A stretch of DNA of 64,000 nucleotides from Brevundimonas lutea (GTDB taxonomy: Bacteria > Pseudomonadota > Alphaproteobacteria > Caulobacterales > Caulobacteraceae). The notes under the pieces are model-generated. The model saw only the letters and a list, made by a program, of their open reading frames with translations, was not told the origin of the DNA and searched no databases. Each line of letters begins with the position of its first letter. The first letter of the stretch is position 1. The stretch covers positions 62,001-126,000 of the forward strand of contig NZ_QUOQ01000002.1 in the NCBI RefSeq assembly GCF_003704105.1. The letters are read 5' to 3'. The position numbers and the translations under genes are program-made. Shown here piece by piece: positions 59,105-64,000 of this stretch.

Positions 59105-60217
59105 TCAGCTCAGGCCGGTGGCCAGGTTGGGCGCGGCGAAGGCGGAGAACCCGTAATGGGCCAGCCAGCGGGTGTCGGCGTCGAACATGGGGCGCAGGTC
59201 CGGGATGCCGTATTTCAGCATGGCCAGGCGATCCACCCCCATGCCGAAGGCGAAGCCCTGCCATTCGTCGGGATCCAGGCCGCAGGCGATCAGCACCTTG
59301 GGATGCACCATCCCGCAGCCCAGGATCTCCATCCAGTCCTCGCCCTCGTTCAGGCGCAGCCGCCCGCCGGACCGGTCACAACGGATGTCCATCTCGGCCG
59401 AGGGCTCGGTGAAGGGGAAGTGGTGAGGGCGGAACCGGGCGTCGACCTGATCCATCTCGAAGAAGCGGGCGACAAACGCCTCCAGCGTCCCCTTCAAGTG
59501 GCCCATGTGGATGTCGCGATCGATCACCAGACCCTCGATCTGGTGGAACATCGGGGTGTGGGTGGCGTCCGAATCCTTCCGGAAAGTCCGGCCCGGCGCG
59601 ATGATGCGGATCGGCGGCTCCTGGCCCGAGGCGATCCACGGCGCCGGCGCCTTTTCGCCCGCCCGCATGGCTCGGATCTGCACCGGCGAGGTGTGGGTTC
59701 TCAGCACCTTGCGCTCGCCCGTCTCCGGATCGGGCTTCAGGAAGAAGGTGTCGTGCATCTCCCGCGCCGGATGCTTGGGCGGAAAGTTCAGGGCGGTGAA
59801 ATTGTGGAAATCGTCCTCGATGTCCGGGCCTTCCGCGACCGCAAAGCCCATCTCGGCGAACAGGGCGATCATCTCGTCCATCACCTGCATGGTCGGATGC
59901 ACCGATCCCCGGCGGCGCGGCGGCGCGGGCAGGGTCAGGTCGATGCGCTCGGCCAGCAGCCGTGCGTCCAGCTCGGCGGCCTCCAGCTCGGCCTTCTTGG
60001 CGGCCAGCGCCGCCCCGACCCGGTCGCGTAGGCCGTTGATCATCGGCCCCTTCTCGCGCCGCTCCTCGGGGCTCATCGCTCCCATGCCCTTCAACAGGCC
60101 GGAGATGGTCCCGGTCTTGCCCAACGCCTGCACGCGCAGGGCCTCGACCTCCGTGGTGGTCGCGGTCTGGCCGATGGCCTGGATGAGATCGAGTTCGAGC
60201 TGGGCGAGGTCGGTCAT
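59105..60217 (-). CDS. pheS: Phenylalanyl-tRNA synthetase alpha subunit
   Basis: 370 residues. A coiled-coil N-terminus ([16 protein letters not shown] to about 90) precedes the class II catalytic core: motif 1 region [17 protein letters not shown], motif 2 [12 protein letters not shown] with [22 protein letters not shown] and motif 3 [18 protein letters not shown]. It charges tRNA-Phe with the beta subunit. It is 43 nt downstream of the PH-like gene. Confidence 0.97.
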   Translation of the reverse strand: MTDLAQLELDLIQAIGQTATTTEVEALRVQALGKTGTISGLLKGMGAMSPEERREKGPMINGLRDRVGAALAAKKAELEAAELDARLLAERIDLTLPAPPRRRGSVHPTMQVMDEMIALFAEMGFAVAEGPDIEDDFHNFTALNFPPKHPAREMHDTFFLKPDPETGERKVLRTHTSPVQIRAMRAGEKAPAPWIASGQEPPIRIIAPGRTFRKDSDATHTPMFHQIEGLVIDRDIHMGHLKGTLEAFVARFFEMDQVDARFRPHHFPFTEPSAEMDIRCDRSGGRLRLNEGEDWMEILGCGMVHPKVLIACGLDPDEWQGFAFGMGVDRLAMLKYGIPDLRPMFDADTRWLAHYGFSAFAAPNLATGLS

Positions 60218-60260
60218 GGGCCGGATGCTCTAGCGGCCTGAGCCGCCGCCGTCACCTCCT

Positions 60261-60794
60261 CTAGAGAGTGCGGACCGACCCATTGGTTTCATGTTGACGT
60301 TCGGAAGCTCGTCGAAGTCGGAGTTCGAGCAACTTATGCAAACGGGCACGAGGCCGGCACGGAGACGAGGCGAGAACGCCATCGCACACATTCAGGGCGG
60401 CCCAGCGACGCCATGTGTCACGGCGATTTGCTCGAGCTTCATCCGTCAGTACGTACCCGACATGCCAATTGACGCCCCAGCCTTGCCGTTGATCCAACAG
60501 CACAAACCGCTCGATGTCTCGCCAAGGTATATTCATCGTGCGCCAGAGACCGACAGTGCGGACGCCCAGATCATCGATGACCAGTCGGGTGGGCCTCAGC
60601 AACTCGCCCGCAGCCAATGTTGCAGCCACCGCAATGGCTGCTGCACTCCCGAAGGTGATGGACTTGCGAAGCCAGGTTAACTCCGGCCAAGCGCCGATAA
60701 GAAAGTCAGCCAGCATCCCGACAAACGTGAGCGCGATGACGACTGTCGCTGCCGACGCCCAAGCAGGCACCGCCCGGATTATTGTCGGTTTCAC
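60261..60794 (-). CDS. Small membrane protein with a PH-like domain
   Basis: 177 residues. Two hydrophobic helices lie at about 10-32 and 47-65, followed by a compact beta region RLVIDDLGVRTVGLWRTMNIPWRDIERFVLLDQRQGWGVNW, which has the W-x-D-I-E pattern of bacterial PH/YdbT-like domains. The last 60 residues are Arg/Ala-rich. It overlaps the dnaN stop by 4 nt. The base composition of its 3' half is slightly lower in GC. Function is unknown. Confidence 0.55.
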   Translation of the reverse strand: MKPTIIRAVPAWASAATVVIALTFVGMLADFLIGAWPELTWLRKSITFGSAAAIAVAATLAAGELLRPTRLVIDDLGVRTVGLWRTMNIPWRDIERFVLLDQRQGWGVNWHVGYVLTDEARANRRDTWRRWAALNVCDGVLASSPCRPRARLHKLLELRLRRASERQHETNGSVRTL

Positions 60795-61909
60795 ACCCTC
60801 AGCGGCATCAACACATACTGCACGCCCGGATCGCCAGGATCGAGCACCAGGGTCGGGCTGGCCGGGTCGGCGAATTTGAAGCTGGCGTTCTCGCCGGTGA
60901 TCTGGCCGGCGACGTCCATCAGGTAGCGGGCGTTGAAGCCGATCTCGAACGGCTCGTCGGAATAGCCGATCTCGACCTCCTCCTCGGCCTGGCCCGCCTC
61001 CATATTGCGCACCGTCAGCTTCACCCGGTCGGTGTCGAAGGCCAGTTTCACCGAGCGGCTCTTCTCGGCCGAGATGGTGGCCACCCGGTCGACGGCCTGG
61101 GCGAACAGGCTGTTGTCGATGTCGGCGGTCTTGTCGTTGCCGCGCGGGATGACGCGCAGATAGTCGGGAAAGGCGCCGTCGATGACCTTGGAGGTCAGGC
61201 TGGCCTCGCCCAGTTCGAAACGGATCTTCTGGGCCGAGACCTGCACCGACACCTCGCCCTGACCGGCGTCCAGCAAACGCCGCACCTGGTCCACGGTCTT
61301 CCGGGGCACGATGACGCCCGGCCCGCCCGCCGCGCCTTCCGGCGCCGGGGTCTCGGCCAGGGCCAGGCGGTGGCCGTCGGTGGCGACGGCGCGCAGCAGC
61401 GGAACGCCGCCCTCGGCCACGGTGTGCAGATAGAGCCCGTTCAGATAATAGCGCGTCTCCTCGGTCGAGACGGCGAAGCGGGTCTTGTCGATCAGCCGGG
61501 CCAGCTCCTCGCGCGCCAGCGTATAGCGCGCGCCGCCGGCCTCGGACGACATTACCGGGAAGTCGCCCGCCGGCAGGACCGGCAGATTGAACCGCGAGCG
61601 CCCGGCCGACACCACAAGGCGCGGATCATCCCCGGAATAGCTCAGCGAAACCTCGGCCCCGTCCGGCAGTTTCCGCACGATTTCATACAGGGTGTGGGCT
61701 GGGGCGGTGATCTGTCCCTCGACATTCACCATGGCCTCGGCCTCGTCGACCATCTCCATGTCCAGATCGGTGGCGGCGAAGGCCAGCTTGTCCCGCCCCG
61801 CGGACAGCAGGACGTTGGACAGGATCGGGATGGTGTTGCGACGCTCCACCACGCTCTGCACGTGGCCCAGGGCCTTGATCAGGGCCGAGCGTTCGATGGT
61901 CAGTTGCAT
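60791..61909 (-). CDS. dnaN: DNA polymerase III subunit beta (sliding clamp)
   Basis: 372 residues from ATG 61909, starting MQLTIERSALIKALGHVQSVVERRNTIPILSN, the usual start. Three clamp domains follow; the C-terminus ends DPGVQYVLMPLRV, the conserved protein-binding tail. It tethers the replicase. The next genes are the PH-like protein and pheS instead of recF. Confidence 0.97.
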   Translation of the reverse strand: MQLTIERSALIKALGHVQSVVERRNTIPILSNVLLSAGRDKLAFAATDLDMEMVDEAEAMVNVEGQITAPAHTLYEIVRKLPDGAEVSLSYSGDDPRLVVSAGRSRFNLPVLPAGDFPVMSSEAGGARYTLAREELARLIDKTRFAVSTEETRYYLNGLYLHTVAEGGVPLLRAVATDGHRLALAETPAPEGAAGGPGVIVPRKTVDQVRRLLDAGQGEVSVQVSAQKIRFELGEASLTSKVIDGAFPDYLRVIPRGNDKTADIDNSLFAQAVDRVATISAEKSRSVKLAFDTDRVKLTVRNMEAGQAEEEVEIGYSDEPFEIGFNARYLMDVAGQITGENASFKFADPASPTLVLDPGDPGVQYVLMPLRV

Positions 61910-62028
61910 AGGTTCACGCCCCGGACGTCTGGCGGCGCCGAAAGGCCGCGTCTTCAAGTGGCTCGGACATTAGCGGCTTGGGCTGGCGAGGGAAGGGGCT
62001 TGAGGCTAGGGAATCCGACCCACCGGCC

Positions 62029-63468
62029 CTAACCCCTCAACTTCCGCGTCAGCGCCTCAACGTCGCGGGCGATCTGGTCGTCGGTCGTCAGCATCTCTTC
62101 GATCCGGCGCACTCCGTGCAACACGGTAGTGTGGTCGCGCCCGCCAAAGCGGCGGCCAATGTCCGGATAGGAGCGCGTGGTGTTTTGCTTGCACAGATAC
62201 ATGGCGATCTGACGAGGGCGGGCGATGGTGCGGGTGCGGCGTTCGCTGAGCAGATCAGCCTGTTTCAGACCGAAGTGGTCGGCCGTGACCTTCTGGATTT
62301 CATCCACCGTGATTCGGCGCTCGGGTCCGGAGCGCAGCGCCGCGCCCAGCAGGCCTTGCGCCTCCTCCAGGCTCAGTCCTGCCAGCCGGCGACCGGCGGC
62401 GGCCGCCAACGTGTTGATAGCCCCTTCAAGCTCGCGCATCGTGCCCGGGGTGCGCTCGACCAGATGCTCCAGCACCTCCGGACGCGCCTCGCCCTCGACC
62501 AGGCCGATCTCGGCCAGGGACTTCAGCCGGCGCGCGGCCAGTTGCAGCCGCAGATCGCGATCGGCGGGCTCGACCGGGCAGGTCAGGCCCGACGACAGAT
62601 GCGAGCGGAGGCGCTGTTCGATGTCCGTCAGCGCCAGGGGCGCGCGGTCGGCGGCCAGCACCACCTTCTTGCCGTCCTCCATCAGGGCGGTGAGGGTGGC
62701 CAGCAACTCTTCCTGGGTCTGGGTCTTGCCGGCGAGCATCTGGACATCGTCCAGCAGCAGCATGTCGGCCGAGCGCAACCCGTCCTTGAAGGCGGCGGTC
62801 TGGCGGTCCTGAACGGCGCGCACGAAGGTGGTCAGGAAGCGTTCGGAGGTCAGATAGACCACCTTGGCGTCCGGCTTCAGACGCTGGGCCTCCCAGGCGA
62901 TGGCGTTCAGCAGGTGGGTCTTGCCGTAACCATAGGGCCCGCACAGGAAGATCGGATTGAAATGGCCCTCCGCCCAGGCGGCGGTCTGACGAGCGATGGC
63001 CAGGGCGAAGGCGTTTCCGGTTCCCTCCACGAAGGTGTCGAAGGTCAGTCGCTCCTGCAAACCGGCGGCGCGCACCGCGCGCGGGCTGTCGGCCGAGGGC
63101 TGGGCCACGGTCGGCGCGCGAACGCCATCCGTCGTGGCGGGCGGCGCCGCGCGGCCGCCCAGACCGACCGGCGGCGCCGACCCGATCTCGGCGCGGCAGC
63201 GCACATCCAGGCGGCGCGAGGACCGGTCATAGGCCAGCCACAGCTCATTGATGCGGCGCAGCGCATTCTTGCGCACCCAGTCGCGCGCATAGGCGGTAGG
63301 GGTCACCAGGATCAGCTGGCCGGTGGTGTCGCAACGCACCGCCGACGGCGCGATGTAGGAAGAAAAGGCTCCCTCGCCGATCTCAACGCGCAGGCGCTGG
63401 GCCGCCTCGGACCAGATGCGGTCTGGATCTGTCATCGCAGCAGCCGCCGCCCCCATGCTCCCCGCCAT
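62029..63468 (-). CDS. dnaA: Chromosomal replication initiator DnaA
   Basis: 479 residues from ATG 63468 with GAGAGA before it; ATGs at 63456 and 63435 are alternatives. Domain I (about 15-90) contains IAPSAVRCDTTGQLILVTPTAYARDWVR; domain II is short and Pro/Ala-rich; the AAA+ domain III has P-loop GPYGYGKT (177-184) and Walker B LLLLDDVQMLAG. Domain IV ends with the DNA-binding signature RRFGGRDHTTVLHGVRRI. It closely follows Caulobacter DnaA. It starts replication and acts as a transcription factor. Confidence 0.98.
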   Translation of the reverse strand: MAGSMGAAAAAMTDPDRIWSEAAQRLRVEIGEGAFSSYIAPSAVRCDTTGQLILVTPTAYARDWVRKNALRRINELWLAYDRSSRRLDVRCRAEIGSAPPVGLGGRAAPPATTDGVRAPTVAQPSADSPRAVRAAGLQERLTFDTFVEGTGNAFALAIARQTAAWAEGHFNPIFLCGPYGYGKTHLLNAIAWEAQRLKPDAKVVYLTSERFLTTFVRAVQDRQTAAFKDGLRSADMLLLDDVQMLAGKTQTQEELLATLTALMEDGKKVVLAADRAPLALTDIEQRLRSHLSSGLTCPVEPADRDLRLQLAARRLKSLAEIGLVEGEARPEVLEHLVERTPGTMRELEGAINTLAAAAGRRLAGLSLEEAQGLLGAALRSGPERRITVDEIQKVTADHFGLKQADLLSERRTRTIARPRQIAMYLCKQNTTRSYPDIGRRFGGRDHTTVLHGVRRIEEMLTTDDQIARDVEALTRKLRG

Positions 63469-63910
63469 GCTCTCTCTCGATCCTTCGAAGTCACCACCAT
63501 CCCCAGCCTGTCGGGTTCAGGGACGACTTCTCCTGTCCGCCGGACAGGGTGTCCGGCGGGCGGGGTCGCCCTGGAGATCAGACTGCTGCGCCGGCGGAAA
63601 GCTCGCTTTCCCGCCGTCTCCGTATCAGGCGCTCGGGCGCCGCCGCGGAGGTGCGTCAGACCCCCAAAGTTACTTTTCGAGCGGGGTCCGTCAACGGCGA
63701 TTCGATGTGATTCGGGAGGATAAAAATCTTGACTCGCGCAAGCCCAGACAACGCCTAGGGAAAACACTATTCGGCCACAGTGGACTGAGCGAAATTTTCT
63801 CCGGACCCGGCGTTCGGCTTAGCGCCGGACAGCGAAACGGCGAAGCAGCTGTCGCCGCTTCGCCGTTGTAAACGCTATATTTTCCGCCATTAAGTCAGCG
63901 GGCGGACCGA
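63469..63910 (-). promoter_or_regulatory. dnaA upstream region: promoter, GANTC cluster and leader hairpins
   Basis: This 442-nt gap has no gene. On the minus strand a candidate promoter is TTGACGG (63694-63688), 14-nt spacer, GTAACT (63673-63668). GANTC sites at 63699-63703, 63709-63713 and 63731-63735 lie next to or above it. The predicted leader has a 10-bp perfect hairpin CCGCCGGACA/TGTCCGGCGG (63537-63559, GGG loop) that competes with CCTGTCC/GGACAGG (63532-63548), and another hairpin at 63592-63616. In Caulobacter, GANTC methylation stimulates dnaA transcription and the leader controls translation. Confidence 0.6.
63836..63867 (-). terminator. Terminator of rpsT
   Basis: AACGGCGAAGC (63836-63846) pairs with GCTTCGCCGTT (63857-63867), perfect 11-bp stem with a 10-nt loop, reading away from rpsT on the minus strand, with T-rich sequence TTTCG after it. 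It separates rpsT from dnaA. Confidence 0.7.
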
Positions 63911-64000
63911 TCAGGCGGCCGACAGCTTCTTCAGTTGGGCGGCCAGACGCGAGACCTTTCGCGAACCCGTGTTTTTGTGGACAACGCCCTTGGAGACAGC
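63911..64000 (-). CDS. rpsT: 30S ribosomal protein S20 (5' part outside window)
   Basis: The last 29 codons read AVSKGVVHKNTGSRKVSRLA and AQLKKLSAA, the conserved C-terminus of S20. The N-terminal part lies beyond position 64000. rpsT upstream of dnaA is the same order as in Caulobacter. Confidence 0.9.
   Translation of the reverse strand, partial: AVSKGVVHKNTGSRKVSRLAAQLKKLSAA

Noticed and set aside
63469..63910. Chromosome origin next to dnaA
   Set aside because: No cluster of DnaA boxes and no AT-rich unwinding element; in Caulobacter the origin is not in this gap.
63965..63985. DnaA-box-like TTGTCCACA within rpsT
   Set aside because: One mismatch from the consensus, single copy, and explained by conserved rpsT codons (VVHKN).

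Overview
The window reads as a chromosome segment of a high-GC alphaproteobacterium of the Caulobacteraceae, most likely Brevundimonas or a close relative. This is inferred from protein content only. The supporting features are a CcrM-type GANTC methyltransferase of 359 residues, a Caulobacter-like DnaA next to rpsT, GANTC and CtrA-type sites at cell-cycle genes, an Hsp20-DUF1150 pair, a TIGR02300 protein and an EipA-like protein. Almost everything is core genome. I see no prophage, IS transposase, CRISPR array or rRNA.

Layout. 1-5.8 kb (+): a tightly overlapping accessory operon: GNAT, free-standing amino-acid adenylation enzyme, polysaccharide deacetylase, acyl carrier protein, SAM methyltransferase, a second GNAT-like protein and a sulfotransferase. 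It looks like a carrier-protein-dependent pathway that decorates a surface glycan, and it is the best candidate here for an undescribed system. 5.8-10.6 kb (-): FAS1 lipoprotein, RD-rich repeat protein, then rpmH-rnpA-yidC-engB. 10.7-19.2 kb: TVP38 membrane protein with an orphan histidine kinase, two small membrane proteins flanked by three copies of a palindromic repeat, moeB, ccrM with a CtrA box and GANTC sites, zinc metallopeptidase, glutaminyl cyclase, TerC and an EEP hydrolase. 19.4-24.4 kb: atpHAGDC (F1 only). 25.6-31.3 kb: tRNA-Leu, RNase D, lptC-lptA-lptB, rpoN, hpf. 31.3-38.1 kb: hsp20-DUF1150 (-) with a sigma-32 promoter and a ROSE-like thermometer, tRNA-Ala, TIGR02300, aroA-cmk-rpsA, ihfB, GNAT, mscL. 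38.1-48.8 kb: nhaA, two acyl-CoA dehydrogenases, PPIase, rlmE, Atm1-type ABC exporter, response regulator with a small partner, argG, pirin, Lrp. 49-55 kb: branched-chain 2-oxoacid dehydrogenase operon (E1 alpha, E1 beta, E2, a HEPN-like orphan, E3). 55.2-64 kb (-): rpsT (partial), dnaA, dnaN, PH-like protein, pheS, two paralogous small proteins, pheT, EipA-like lipoprotein.

How it fits together. LptB2C/LptA lipopolysaccharide export, YidC insertion, AroA/Cmk/S1 and IHF, F1-ATPase and DnaA/beta clamp are housekeeping. CcrM, the GANTC cluster beside a predicted dnaA promoter, and a CtrA-type box before ccrM outline the Caulobacter-type cell-cycle circuit. The most unusual sequence features are two 140-bp inverted-repeat (REPIN-like) elements read in frame as the inter-domain linkers of the E2 protein, a tandem paralog pair locked between pheS and pheT by 4-nt overlaps, a HEPN-motif protein inserted before E3, and the carrier-protein glycan cluster at the left edge.
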